A DNA stretch of 64,000 nt from assembly GCF_009852415.1 (NCBI RefSeq), contig NZ_WOXS01000002.1, forward strand, positions 4,504,001 through 4,568,000, written 5' to 3'. The position numbers and the translations under genes are program-made. This DNA is from Streptomyces sp. Tu 3180 (GTDB taxonomy: Bacteria; Actinomycetota; Actinomycetes; Streptomycetales; Streptomycetaceae). The notes below the pieces were generated by a model that was given only the letters and a program-made list of their open reading frames with translations, did not search any database and was not told where the DNA came from. Shown one piece after another: positions 7,718-16,412 of the stretch (positions are counted from its first letter, which is position 1; every line of letters begins with the position of its first letter).

Positions 7718-10021
7718 TCACCCGCGGCCTCCGCCGTTGCCGTTGCCGTTGCCCTGGATGAAGCCGTCGGGGAAGGTCGGTTCCGTGACGCCGCCGCCGT
7801 CGTCCCCGCCGGTCAGGCCGCCGAGGACGCCGCCGTCGTTCCCGCCGCCGGTCAGGCCGCCGAGGAGGCCGCCGTTTCCGTTGTCGTCGCCGTTGCCGCC
7901 GTCGTCACGGCCGCGGCCGGGATCGTCGCGGTCGTCGTCGTTCTCCTCCACCGGGTCGGGGATGTCGACCGGGACGAAGGACTCGGCCTCCTTGCCCTCG
8001 AGGGCGCCGGTCATGGCGTCCTTCCAGATCGGGCCGGGGGTGTCGGCGCCGTAGACGAGGTCGTGGTAGACGCCGCCGATGGTGATGTTCTGCATCTTGA
8101 CCTGCTGGCTGGCGCTGCCGACCCAGACGGCGCCCGAGAGGTTCGGCGTGTAGCCGACGAACCAGGCGTTGCGGCGCTCGTCGGTGGTACCGGTCTTGCC
8201 CGCGTTGTCCCGGTCGGCGAGGCCTGCCTGCTGGCCGGTACCGGAGTCGACCACACCCTTGAGCAGGGCGTTGATGGTGTCGGCGGTCCGCTCCGACATC
8301 GCCCGCGAGCAGGTGGACTTCGGCACCCCGAGGCTCTTCCTGGTGTCGCCCACCTGCTGCGTGACCGCCTCGATGGCGATGGGCGTGCAGTACATGCCGC
8401 GGTTGGCGAAGGCGGCGTACGCGGACGCCATGGTCAGCGGGGAGACGGACTCGGTGCCGAGGGCGATCGACGGGACCTGGGGCATCTTCTTGCCGCTGCC
8501 CTGCCGGACGTGCAGTTTCTCGGCCATCTCGGTGACCGGGCAGAGACCGATGTCCGCGACCATCTCGATGAAGTAGGTGTTGACCGAGAGGGCCATCGCC
8601 TCCTTCAGCTGGTAGGGGCCCTTCTCCGATTCGTTCTCGTTCGGGATCTTGGCGCCGTCTTCGTTGGTGTAGGGCTTGCCGCACGTCTGGATGGGGCTCG
8701 GGACCGTCAGTTCGTACGGCGAGGGGTACTCCTGCGTCGGCGGGCGGCCCTCCTCGAGGGCGGCGGCCGCCACGAACGGCTTGAACGTGGAGCCCGTGGG
8801 GAAGCCGCTGCTCGTCCCCATCCTGTAGTCCACCGAGTAGTTGATCTCGGTCTCGTGCTCCTTGGCGTTGGAGCCGTACGGCTTCGACTGGCCCATCGCC
8901 ACGATCTTGCCGGTGCCGGGTTCGACGAGGGTGGCCGCGGCGGCGACCTCGTCGCTCTTGTAGACGTGGTCCTTCAGCGACTGCTGGACGGATTCCTGGG
9001 CCTGCGGCTCGAGGGTGGTGCGGATGGTGAGGCCGCCCTGGTTCCACAGCTTCGCCCGGGTCTTCTGGTCCTTGCCGAAGACCGGGTCGTTGAGGAAGAC
9101 GTTCCTCACGTAGTTGCAGAAGAACCCGGCGTCCTTGACCGCCGTGGTGCAGCCGTTCTTCGGCTTGCTGACGTTCAGCCCCAGCGGGGTCCTCGCCGCC
9201 TCGTCGGCCTGCTCCCGGGAGATGTCGCCGACCTCGGCCATCCGCCGGAGGACGACGTTGCGCCGGCTCTTCGCCTCCGCCTCGTCGTTGACCGGGTCGT
9301 AGCGGCTCGGGGACTGGACGAGCCCGGCGAGGAGGGCGGACTCCTGGAGGTTGAGGTCCTTGGCCGGCTTGGAGAAGTAGCGCCGGGCGGCGGCCTCCAC
9401 GCCGTAGGCCTGCTGGCCGAAGAACGTGATGTTCAGGTAGTTCTCGAGGATCTTCTTCTTGCCCAGCTCCTCCTCGACCTGGATCGCGTACTTCAGTTCG
9501 CGGATCTTGCGGCCGATCGTCTGCTGGGTGGCCTGCGCGACCTTGGTGGGGTCGTCGCCGGCCTCCTCGACGAAGACGTTCTTGACGTACTGCTGCGTGA
9601 GCGTGGACGCGCCCTCGGAGACCTCGCCGCTGCGCGCGTTCTTGTTGAGCGCGCGCAGTACGCCCTTCAGGTCGACCGCGCCGTGCTCGTAGAACCGCGA
9701 GTCCTCGATCGCGACGATCGCCTTCTGCATGTACGGCGAGATGTCCTTGAGGTCGACCACCGTGCGGTCGCGCGAGTAGACGGTGGCGATCTGACCGCCC
9801 TCGGCGTCGAGGATGGTGGTGCGCTGGCTCAGCGGCGGGGTCTTGAGGTTGGCCGGGAGCTCGTCGAAGCTCTCGACCGATCCCTTGGCCGCCAGTCCCA
9901 GCGCGCCCACGGCGGGCAGCGCGATGCCGGCCATGACGGCCCCCGCGAGGACACTGACACCGAGGAACTTGGCGGCCTGCTGCGTGGGAGACAGACCACC
10001 GCCCGAGCGCTTCTTTGGCAT
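7718..10021 (-). CDS. Class A bifunctional penicillin-binding protein
   Basis: The 767-aa product polymerises lipid II into glycan strands and cross-links peptides outside the membrane. Residues about 15-40 form the single membrane anchor. The glycosyltransferase domain follows with EDSRFYEHGAVDLKG and GASTLTQQYVKN. The transpeptidase domain carries STFK (Ser near 410), SVN (near 479) and KTGTT (near 608). The tail from about 690 is Asp/Gly/Asn-rich low complexity (GGLLGGLTGG repeats). All catalytic motifs are present. The gene is divergent from wblA across 418 bp, an arrangement I recall in S. coelicolor, and a 19-bp hairpin follows. Function is secure; I assign no gene symbol because Streptomyces has several such paralogues. 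Confidence 0.95.
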   Translation of the reverse strand: MPKKRSGGGLSPTQQAAKFLGVSVLAGAVMAGIALPAVGALGLAAKGSVESFDELPANLKTPPLSQRTTILDAEGGQIATVYSRDRTVVDLKDISPYMQKAIVAIEDSRFYEHGAVDLKGVLRALNKNARSGEVSEGASTLTQQYVKNVFVEEAGDDPTKVAQATQQTIGRKIRELKYAIQVEEELGKKKILENYLNITFFGQQAYGVEAAARRYFSKPAKDLNLQESALLAGLVQSPSRYDPVNDEAEAKSRRNVVLRRMAEVGDISREQADEAARTPLGLNVSKPKNGCTTAVKDAGFFCNYVRNVFLNDPVFGKDQKTRAKLWNQGGLTIRTTLEPQAQESVQQSLKDHVYKSDEVAAAATLVEPGTGKIVAMGQSKPYGSNAKEHETEINYSVDYRMGTSSGFPTGSTFKPFVAAAALEEGRPPTQEYPSPYELTVPSPIQTCGKPYTNEDGAKIPNENESEKGPYQLKEAMALSVNTYFIEMVADIGLCPVTEMAEKLHVRQGSGKKMPQVPSIALGTESVSPLTMASAYAAFANRGMYCTPIAIEAVTQQVGDTRKSLGVPKSTCSRAMSERTADTINALLKGVVDSGTGQQAGLADRDNAGKTGTTDERRNAWFVGYTPNLSGAVWVGSASQQVKMQNITIGGVYHDLVYGADTPGPIWKDAMTGALEGKEAESFVPVDIPDPVEENDDDRDDPGRGRDDGGNGDDNGNGGLLGGLTGGGNDGGVLGGLTGGDDGGGVTEPTFPDGFIQGNGNGNGGGRG

Positions 10022-10439
10022 GGGAGCAGCCTACGTTCTCATTCGCCGGACAAGCGTATATGCCTTGGCCTAAGCTGCTCTCAACTGTCACAGCAGTGAG
10101 GCCACGTATCAATACGTCCGGCGACCCCGAATCGTTCCGGATCTTCTCGACTTTTTTGGTCGGGGTGTGGTGGGTCCGTGTCCGGATCCGCCTCGTGTGT
10201 CACGCGGTGCCCGTTGTGACGCAAGAGAAGTGACCCGGAATGCCGGGATTGCCGCGCATGTCGTCACCTCACTCCCCCGGGTGATCTGCCGCTTACCCAT
10301 AGTCCGTTCGGACCATTCAAGATTGGGCCCGCTGGGGGTGTTGCGCCGTGCCCACCTTCCGTAACGTCCTCAACTGGCGGCGGTGAATATGCCGCTGCCG
10401 CCGTGGGGGAGCCTCGATTCGGGAGAGGACGGCGCCGGT
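10022..10439. other. Divergent promoter region between PBP and wblA
   Basis: These 418 bp hold no gene I can support. They must contain the divergent promoters. The sequence is less GC-rich than its neighbours, especially 10040-10170. A short frame opening at GTG 10383 is in phase with wblA and is discussed there. Confidence 0.5.
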
Positions 10440-10778
10440 ATGGGCTGGGTTACCGACTGGAGTGCGCAGGCTGCCTGCCGCACTACCGATCCGGATGAAC
10501 TGTTCGTTCAGGGAGCAGCGCAGAACAGGGCCAAGGCGGTGTGCACCGGATGTCCGGTACGCACCGAATGCCTGGCCGACGCGCTGGACAACCGCGTCGA
10601 GTTCGGTGTGTGGGGAGGCATGACGGAACGTGAGCGCCGCGCACTGTTGCGCCGGCGGCCGACCGTGACCTCCTGGCGCAGGCTGCTGGAGACCGCGCGG
10701 ACGGAGTACGAGCGGGGGACGGGTGTCGTCCCGCTCGACGACGACGAGGTGTACGAGAGCTACGCGGCGGTGGGCTGA
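10440..10778 (+). CDS. wblA: WblA, WhiB-like iron-sulfur regulator
   Basis: The 112-aa product has the four WhiB-family cysteines at residues 13, 35, 38 and 44 (C-x21-C-x2-C-x5-C), which bind a [4Fe-4S] cluster, then the GVWGGMTERERRALLRRR turn and basic tail that contact sigma factor and DNA. The sequence from MGWVTDWSAQAACR onward matches my memory of S. coelicolor WblA, which is also 112 aa, so ATG 10440 is chosen. In-frame GTG 10383 and ATG 10389 are possible longer starts. WblA is a known pleiotropic regulator that promotes the switch to sporulation and represses antibiotic production. A small GC hairpin follows at about 10778. Confidence 0.93.
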   Translation: MGWVTDWSAQAACRTTDPDELFVQGAAQNRAKAVCTGCPVRTECLADALDNRVEFGVWGGMTERERRALLRRRPTVTSWRRLLETARTEYERGTGVVPLDDDEVYESYAAVG

Positions 10779-10794
10779 GGCCCCTCGGGGCTTT
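10778..10794 (+). terminator. Weak hairpin after wblA
   Basis: The stop codon is followed at once by a 4-6-bp stem with a CTCG loop and TTT. It is short, so the call is tentative. Confidence 0.4.
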
Positions 10795-10887
10795 CGCTCC
10801 CGTCCGGCGTTCCCGGTGCTTCGGGCGCTTCTGGTGCTTCCGGCGTCGTAGTGCGTCCCGGTCGTCCCGGTGCGCCCGGAGGGTGTG

Positions 10888-12324
10888 TCAGGCGGTCGTC
10901 TCGGATGCCTCGGGCGTCTCGGGGAGCTCCGGCCGGTTGGTCGCGAGCCGGTCGCCGATGTCCCGCAGGCCCGCGAGGTCGTGCACGTCGCCGGGCAGTG
11001 CGGCCACTTCCGTCACCGCCACCTCGGGGTGGAGCGCGGTGAAGCGGTCACGCGTGCGCTGCTCGCGCGAGAGCAGGTGCATCCGCTCGGCGTGCAGCCT
11101 CAGCAGGCCCGCGGCGAGCCGTTCGGCGGACCGCTCCGCCGCCGTCCTCGGGTCCGCCTCCGTGTCGCCGGTGCCGGTGTCGTCCGCGGTGGCGGGGGAG
11201 CCTCCGTCGGGGACGTCGTGAGCCGGCGCCTCCGGGGCACGAGCCGGTGCGGTGGGAGCGGGAGAGTCTGAACTGTCGTACGTTTCGGGGGAGTTACGAA
11301 GTCCAGCTTTCCCGTCCTCCTGATCCACAATGCCGGAGTCCTCAAGATTTTCCGCAGCGGCGAGCGCCCGTTCGGCCGACAGCCCGTCCGCGCCGCTGCC
11401 GTGGACCCGGTTGAGCACCAGACCGGCCAGCGGCATGCGCTCCGCGGCCAGCCGCTCCACGAAGTACGCGGCCTCGCGCAGCGCGTCCCGCTCCGGGGCC
11501 GCCACCACCAGGAACGCGGTCCCGGGCGCCTGGAGGAGCTGGTACGTGGCGTCCGCGCGCGTCCGGAACCCGCCGAACATCGAGTCCATCGCGGCCACGA
11601 ACGTCTGCACGTCCTTGAGCAGCTGACCCCCGAGCACCTTCCCCAGGACGCCGGTCATCATCGACATGCCGACGTTCAGGAACTTCATCCCCGCGCGGCC
11701 GCCGACCTTCGCCGGGGCCAGCAGGACGCGGATGAACTTGCCGTCGAGGAAGGACCCGAGCCGCTTGGGCGCGTCCAGGAAGTCCAGCGCGGAGCGGGAG
11801 GGCGGGGTGTCGACGACGATGAGGTCCCACTCGTCCCGGGACCGCAGCTGGCCCAGCTTCTCCATCGCCATGTACTCCTGCGTGCCCGCGAAGCCCGCCG
11901 AGAGCGACTGGTAGAAGGGGTTGCCCAGGATCGCGGCGGCCCGCTCGGGATCCGCGTGCGCCTCGACGATCTCGTCGAAGGTGCGCTTCATGTCGAGCAT
12001 CATCGCGTGCAGCTCGCCGCCCGCGGAGTCGTCGATGCCCTTCACCCGGCGGGGGACGTTGTCGAGGGAGTCGATGCCCATGGACTGGGCGAGCCGGCGG
12101 GCCGGGTCGATGGTGAGGACGACCACCTTGCGTCCCCGCTCGGCCGCGCGCAGGCCCAGCGCGGCGGCGGTGGTCGTCTTGCCGACCCCGCCCGAGCCGC
12201 AGCACACCACGATCCGGATGTCCGGATCGTCGATCAGCGGGTCGACGTCGAGCATGCGGGTGGGGGAGAGGTGGTGACGGGCGGCCGGGTCGTGTGCCTG
12301 CGCCGGTTCCGGACGACGACTCAT
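10888..12324 (-). CDS. ArsA/Get3-like ATPase (second of a pair)
   Basis: The 478-aa product has a deviant Walker A loop near residues 42-50 (CGSGGVGKTTTAAAL), switch-type DPARRLAQSMG and the VVDTPPSRSALDFLD segment of the ArsA/Get3 branch of MinD-like ATPases. There is a long, probably disordered acidic and Pro/Ala-rich insertion at about 340-420. The C-terminal region (LAAGLLRLHAERMHLLSREQ) is helical. Streptomyces copies were long annotated as ion-transporting ATPases on weak grounds; metalloid or tail-anchored protein targeting is not shown here. It lies 133 nt downstream of a second ArsA-like gene, so a heterodimer is plausible. It converges with wblA. Confidence 0.88.
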   Translation of the reverse strand: MSRRPEPAQAHDPAARHHLSPTRMLDVDPLIDDPDIRIVVCCGSGGVGKTTTAAALGLRAAERGRKVVVLTIDPARRLAQSMGIDSLDNVPRRVKGIDDSAGGELHAMMLDMKRTFDEIVEAHADPERAAAILGNPFYQSLSAGFAGTQEYMAMEKLGQLRSRDEWDLIVVDTPPSRSALDFLDAPKRLGSFLDGKFIRVLLAPAKVGGRAGMKFLNVGMSMMTGVLGKVLGGQLLKDVQTFVAAMDSMFGGFRTRADATYQLLQAPGTAFLVVAAPERDALREAAYFVERLAAERMPLAGLVLNRVHGSGADGLSAERALAAAENLEDSGIVDQEDGKAGLRNSPETYDSSDSPAPTAPARAPEAPAHDVPDGGSPATADDTGTGDTEADPRTAAERSAERLAAGLLRLHAERMHLLSREQRTRDRFTALHPEVAVTEVAALPGDVHDLAGLRDIGDRLATNRPELPETPEASETTA

Positions 12325-12457
12325 GACATCCTCTGCTTCCCCTGTTTCCGGTGCTGACGGCTCGTGACGGGGCGGGTGCGGCGGTTCGGGGCGGGGCGGG
12401 GCCCGCGCGGTGCGACGGGCCGGACGGGGCGCCTCCCGGCCGCGCGGGCGGGGTCCG

Positions 12458-13435
12458 TCATGACACGCCCTGTTCGCGCAGTTCCCTGGCCAGCTCGTAC
12501 AGACCGGCCAGGTCCATGCCCTCCGTGAACAGAGGGAGTTCGTGCAGCGGCAGGCCGAGGTCCGCCAGCACGGCGCGCTGTTCGGTCTCCAGCGCGTGCC
12601 GCTCGGCGTACTCCTCGGCCTGCGCGAGCAACGGGTCCACCAGCCGCTCGGCGTGTCCGCCGCGCCGCGCTCCGCCGAGGCCGGCGGACGACAGCGCCCG
12701 CGCGACGGAAGAACGCGGGACCGTCTCCAGGAGTTCCAGGTCGGCCGCGTCCAGCAGGCCGGGCCGCACCATGTTCACGATGACCCGCCCCACCGGCAGC
12801 CGGGCCGCACGCAGCTCGGCGATGCCGTCCGCGGTCTCCTGGACCGGCATCTCCTCCAGCAGGGTCACCAGGTGCACGGCCGTCTCCGGCGACTTCAGCA
12901 CCCGCATCACGGCCTGGGCCTGATTGTGTATCGGGCCGATCTTGGCGAGCCCGGCGACCTCGTCGTTGACGTTGAGGAAGCGGGTGATGCGGCCGGTCGG
13001 CGGGGCGTCCATCACGACGTAGTCGTAGACGAACCGCCCGTCCCTGTCCTTGCGCCGCACCGCCTCGCACGCCTTGCCGGTCAGCAGGACGTCCCGCAGA
13101 CCGGGCGCGATGGTGGTGGCGAAGTCGATCGCGCCGAGCTTGCGCAGGGCCCGTCCGGCGCTCCCCAGCTTGTAGAACATCTGGAGGTAGTCCAGAAGGG
13201 CCTGCTCGGGATCGATGGCGAGGGCGTACACCTCGCCGCCCCCGGAAGCGACGGCGATCTTCCGTTCCTCGTACGGCAGCGCCTCCGTCTCGAAGAGCTG
13301 TGCGATGCCCTGGCGGCCCTCGACCTCGACGAGGAGCGTCCGCTTCCCCTCCGTGGCCAGGGCCAGCGCGAGGGCCGCGGCCACCGTGGTCTTGCCGGTT
13401 CCGCCCTTGCCACTGACGACCTGGAGCCTGCTCAC
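12458..13435 (-). CDS. ArsA/Get3-like ATPase (first of a pair)
   Basis: The 325-aa product opens with SRLQVVSGKGGTGKTTVAAAL, a complete P-loop with the signature Lys, and continues with LLVEVEGRQGIAQLF and VVMDAPPTGRITRFLN. GTG 13435 is chosen because the P-loop of this family begins within a few residues of the start and GAAGG lies close upstream; a longer frame reaching past 13600 overlaps an opposite gene. It precedes its paralogue in one probable transcript, and the two have similar domain order but different linkers. ATPase fold is secure; client or substrate is unknown. Confidence 0.87.
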   Translation of the reverse strand: MSRLQVVSGKGGTGKTTVAAALALALATEGKRTLLVEVEGRQGIAQLFETEALPYEERKIAVASGGGEVYALAIDPEQALLDYLQMFYKLGSAGRALRKLGAIDFATTIAPGLRDVLLTGKACEAVRRKDRDGRFVYDYVVMDAPPTGRITRFLNVNDEVAGLAKIGPIHNQAQAVMRVLKSPETAVHLVTLLEEMPVQETADGIAELRAARLPVGRVIVNMVRPGLLDAADLELLETVPRSSVARALSSAGLGGARRGGHAERLVDPLLAQAEEYAERHALETEQRAVLADLGLPLHELPLFTEGMDLAGLYELARELREQGVS

Positions 13436-13585
13436 GCCTTCGAGCCTAATTCCTTCCCGCGCGCCCCGGCGGATCCGGGGGGCGGTTCCGGGGATTCGCG
13501 TCCCGGAGCCGCCGGGGCGCGGCCGGTGACGGCGCGGTCGCGGTCGCCGCCGGGACCGGGGACGGCAGCGGCTAGAGTCGGCCCC

Positions 13586-13747
13586 ATGACCAAGTGGGAA
13601 TACGCGACTGTGCCACTGCTCGTCCACGCCACGAAGCAGATCCTGGACACCTGGGGCGAGGACGGCTGGGAGCTCGTCCAGGTCGTGCCCGGGCCCAACA
13701 ACCCCGAGCAGCTGGTGGCCTACCTGAAGCGGGAGAAGCAGGGATGA
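13586..13747 (+). CDS. DUF4177 small protein
   Basis: A 53-aa protein reads MTKWEYATVPLL, then DTWGEDGWELVQVVPG and LVAYLKREKQG, the typical DUF4177 pattern of a small beta-alpha-beta protein with a conserved GWELV turn. TAGAGT at 13573-13578 is 7 nt before the ATG and no ribosome site is visible, so a leaderless mRNA is likely. The stop overlaps the next start (ATGA at 13744-13747), coupling it to the RidA gene. Its biochemical role is unknown. Confidence 0.85.
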   Translation: MTKWEYATVPLLVHATKQILDTWGEDGWELVQVVPGPNNPEQLVAYLKREKQG

Positions 13748-14211
13748 GCGCCGTCGAGGCCAAGCTGGCCGAGCTGGGCCTGACCCTGCCCGAGGTCGTC
13801 CCGCCGCTGGCCGCGTACCAGCCGGCCGTGCGGTCGGGGCGGTACGTCTACACCGCCGGCCAGCTCCCCATGGTGGACGGCCGGCTTCCGGTGACCGGCA
13901 AGGTCGGCGCGGAGGTCACGGCGGAGGAGGCGAAGGAGCTGGCGCGCGTCTGCGCGCTGAACGCCCTCGCGGCGGTCAAGTCCGTCGCCGGTGACCTGGA
14001 CCGTGTCGCGCGCGTGGTGAAGGTCGTCGGCTTCGTCGCCTCCGCCGCCGACTTCACGGGCCAGCCTGCGGTCCTCAACGGCGCGAGCGAGCTGCTGGGC
14101 GAGGTCCTCGGCGACAAGGGCGTCCACGCGCGCAGCGCGGTGGGCGTCGCGGTGCTGCCGCTGGACGCACCGGTCGAGGTCGAGGTCCAGGTGGAGCTCA
14201 CGGAGGCGTAG
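13744..14211 (+). CDS. RidA/YjgF-family protein
   Basis: The 155-aa product matches the RidA family (enamine/imine deaminase fold): RYVYTAGQLPMVDGRLP, CALNALAAVKSVAGDLDRV, KVVGFVAS and ARSAVGVAVLPLDAPVEVEV. The Arg of the ARSAVGV motif corresponds to the ligand-carboxylate-binding Arg of the family. The longer N terminus and the GLTLPEV opening are typical of the Streptomyces subgroup. RidA proteins clear reactive 2-aminoacrylate; members of divergent subgroups may act on other substrates. It is translationally coupled to DUF4177. Confidence 0.9.
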   Translation: MSAVEAKLAELGLTLPEVVPPLAAYQPAVRSGRYVYTAGQLPMVDGRLPVTGKVGAEVTAEEAKELARVCALNALAAVKSVAGDLDRVARVVKVVGFVASAADFTGQPAVLNGASELLGEVLGDKGVHARSAVGVAVLPLDAPVEVEVQVELTEA

Positions 14212-14588
14212 GCCCCCGGCGGACGGCGCCGTACCGGCCCGTCGGCCCACAGGCCCGCCGGTGCCGGGTCCGCCGTCCCGATCCCCGGGCCCGCCGTCCC
14301 GTCCCCGGCCTCCCCGCCCCACCGGAGCAGGGTCCGCCCCACCGGCACCCGGCCGCCGACGCGCGTGGCGGCCCCGCCGCGGGCCTCTGCCCACGCCCGG
14401 TGCCCGGGTGCCCGGTGCGGGCGCCGGACCGGACCGCCGCCCGGCCGGCCGGTACCGCTCCGCCGAGGCGGCGGGGACACGTCCGGTCCTCCCGGCGTCG
14501 CGCCGTGCGGAGTGCCGGGGCGGCGCTTCCCCCGCTCCCGTCCCGGTGGGCACTCGAACATCCGCCCGTCACGGGATAGCCTCCGGCC
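14212..14588. other. GC-rich intergenic stretch, no gene seen
   Basis: These 377 bp carry no conserved coding frame. An imperfect 20-bp tandem duplication (CCGCCGTCCCG-type) lies at about 14268-14308. The downstream end holds the TAGCCT box of the NUDIX gene at 14577-14582. Confidence 0.45.
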
Positions 14589-15470
14589 ATGGCGAATGCG
14601 CAGGCTGGTGGGCAGTGGTACCCGCCGGAATGGCCGGACCGGATCCGTGCGCTCGCGGACGGCACGCTCACGCCGGTCGCGCCGAGGCGCGCGGCCACCG
14701 TCATGCTGCTCAAGGACGCCGGCGGCGAACCCGTCGTGCACATGCTGCGCCGGCGCGCCTCCATGGCCTTCGCCGGCGGCGCGTACGCCTATCCCGGGGG
14801 CGGCGTCGACCCGCGTGACGACGACCGTCACGTCCGCTGGGCGGGCCCCGCGCGCGCGTGGTGGGCCGAGCGGCTCGGCGTCGACGAGGCGGGGGCGCAG
14901 GCGATCGTGTGCGCGGCCGTGCGGGAGACGTACGAGGAGGCCGGCGTCCTGCTGGCCGGCCCGGCCCCCGACTCCGTGGTCGGTGACACCACGGGCGAGG
15001 ACTGGGAGGCGGACCGTGCCGCGCTCGTCGCGCGGGAGACCTCCTTCGCGGAGTTCCTCGACCGTCGCGGACTGGTCCTGCGCTCGGACCTGCTCGGCGC
15101 CTGGACGCGCTGGATCACCCCCGAGTTCGAGCCGCGCCGCTACGACACCTGGTTCTTCGTCGCCGCGCTCCCCGAGGGGCAGCGCACCCGCAACGCCTCC
15201 ACGGAGGCCGACCGCACGGTGTGGATCACCCCGCGCGAGGCGGCCGCCGCGTACGACCGGGGCGAGCTGCTGATGATGCCGCCGACCATCGCGACCCTGC
15301 GCCAGCTGACGGAGTACGGGACGGCGGCCCAGGCGCTCGAGGCGGCGCCCGCGCGTGATCTCACGCCGGTGCTGGCCACCGCGCGCCTGGGGGAGGGCGG
15401 GATCGTGCTCTCCTGGCCGGGACACGACGAGTTCACCAAACACATCCCGACGGGTGGAGCCCCCGCATGA
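14589..15470 (+). CDS. NUDIX hydrolase
   Basis: The 293-aa product has an N-terminal AATVMLLKDAGGEPVVHMLRR strand and AGGAYAYPGGGVD, then after a long insertion the NUDIX helix VRETYEEAGVL (Arg112, Glu113, Glu116, Glu117). The split box with an insertion of some 35 residues recalls the NUDT19-like CoA-diphosphatase subgroup, so a CoA or acyl-CoA substrate is possible. The usual Glu at the start of the box is Gln here. TAGCCT lies 6 nt before the ATG, indicating a leaderless mRNA. The stop overlaps the next ATG (ATGA), so it is coupled to the metallo-hydrolase. Confidence 0.88.
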   Translation: MANAQAGGQWYPPEWPDRIRALADGTLTPVAPRRAATVMLLKDAGGEPVVHMLRRRASMAFAGGAYAYPGGGVDPRDDDRHVRWAGPARAWWAERLGVDEAGAQAIVCAAVRETYEEAGVLLAGPAPDSVVGDTTGEDWEADRAALVARETSFAEFLDRRGLVLRSDLLGAWTRWITPEFEPRRYDTWFFVAALPEGQRTRNASTEADRTVWITPREAAAAYDRGELLMMPPTIATLRQLTEYGTAAQALEAAPARDLTPVLATARLGEGGIVLSWPGHDEFTKHIPTGGAPA

Positions 15471-16297
15471 CGGACGCAAGCACCCTTCCCGGCCGGCCAC
15501 GGGTCGGAGCCCTCTCCGGCCGTGCCACCCCACGCGCCGTCAACGTGCTGGCGCCCAACCCCTCGGCGATGACCCTGGACGGCACCAACACCTGGATCCT
15601 GGCGGAACCGGACTCCGGCCTCGCGGTCGTGGTCGACCCCGGCCCGCTGGACGAGGGACACCTGCGGAACGTCGTCGACACGGCGGAGCGGGCGGGACAG
15701 CGCGTCGCCCTCACCCTGCTGACGCACGGTCACCCCGACCACGCCGAGGGCGCCGCCCGGTTCGCCGAGCTGACCGGCACCAAGGTGCGGGCCCTGGACC
15801 CGGCGCTGCGGCTCGGGGACGAGGGGCTGGCCGCCGGTGACGTCGTCACCGTCGGGGGCCTGGAGCTGAGGGTCGTACCGACGCCCGGCCACACCGCCGA
15901 CTCCCTCTCCTTCCACCTCCCGGCCGACCGGGCGGTCCTGACCGGCGACACCGTCCTGGGCCGCGGCACGACCGTGGTGGCCCATCCCGACGGCCGCCTC
16001 GGCGACTACCTGGACACGCTGCGCCGCCTGCGGTCCCTCACCGTCGACGACGGCGTCCACACGGTCCTGCCCGGCCACGGACCCGTCCTGGAGGACGCCC
16101 AGGGCGCCGTCGAGTACTACCTGGCCCACCGCGCCCACCGCCTCGCCCAGGTCGAGACGGCCGTCGAGGACGGCTACCGCACCCCGTCGGAGGTCGTCGC
16201 CCACGTCTACGCCGACGTCGACCGCTCGCTGTGGCCCGCGGCGGAACTGTCCGTGCGGGCCCAGCTGGAGTACCTCCAGGAGCACGGGATCATCTGA
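15467..16297 (+). CDS. Metallo-beta-lactamase-fold hydrolase (LACTB2-like)
   Basis: The 276-aa product shows the zinc motif THGHPDHAEG (His87, His89, Asp91, His92), the third-strand PTPGHTADS, LTGDTVLG and the closing LPGHGPVLED, followed by a C-terminal winged-helix-like region (RTPSEVVAHVYADV), the arrangement of LACTB2-type proteins. Human LACTB2 is an endoribonuclease; other members act as thioesterases, so the substrate here is open. Coupling to the NUDIX gene by ATGA overlap suggests related roles. A bidirectional hairpin separates it from convergent crp. Confidence 0.9.
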   Translation: MTDASTLPGRPRVGALSGRATPRAVNVLAPNPSAMTLDGTNTWILAEPDSGLAVVVDPGPLDEGHLRNVVDTAERAGQRVALTLLTHGHPDHAEGAARFAELTGTKVRALDPALRLGDEGLAAGDVVTVGGLELRVVPTPGHTADSLSFHLPADRAVLTGDTVLGRGTTVVAHPDGRLGDYLDTLRRLRSLTVDDGVHTVLPGHGPVLEDAQGAVEYYLAHRAHRLAQVETAVEDGYRTPSEVVAHVYADVDRSLWPAAELSVRAQLEYLQEHGII

Positions 16298-16304
16298 CCG
16301 GCCG

Positions 16305-16351
16305 CGCCCCGGGCGGAAGCCCGGACGGCGCCCCGGGCAGGAGCCCGGACG
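16305..16351. repeat. Two tandem 23-bp GC repeats
   Basis: A unit reading CGCCCCGGGC, then roughly GGAAGCCCGGACG, occurs twice in tandem between convergent genes. Each copy is itself partly palindromic. Confidence 0.5.
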
Positions 16352-16356
16352 CGACG

Positions 16357-16386
16357 GAGCCCCGCCTTCCGGGGGAAGCGGGGCTC
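16357..16386. terminator. Bidirectional terminator between convergent genes
   Basis: GAGCCCCGCcTTCC pairs with GGAAGCGGGGCTC around a GGG loop with one bulged C. It serves the metallo-hydrolase on plus and crp on minus. Confidence 0.75.
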
Positions 16387-16412
16387 GTGCGCCCGAGGAG
16401 TCGCGCCGTACG

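Noticed and set aside
6167..10099. A 1310-codon plus-strand frame opposite the PBP gene
   Set aside because: It runs antisense to a well-supported PBP and several other genes and encodes only Val/Leu/Gly/Arg-rich shadow sequence.
10383..10439. Longer wblA start at GTG 10383
   Set aside because: The extra 19 residues are not part of the conserved protein as I remember it, and no strong ribosome site precedes them. It remains possible.
10805..10860. 9-bp imperfect repeats (GGTGCTTC(G/C)-type) after wblA
   Set aside because: Short, few and imperfect. Probably chance in low-complexity GC-rich sequence.
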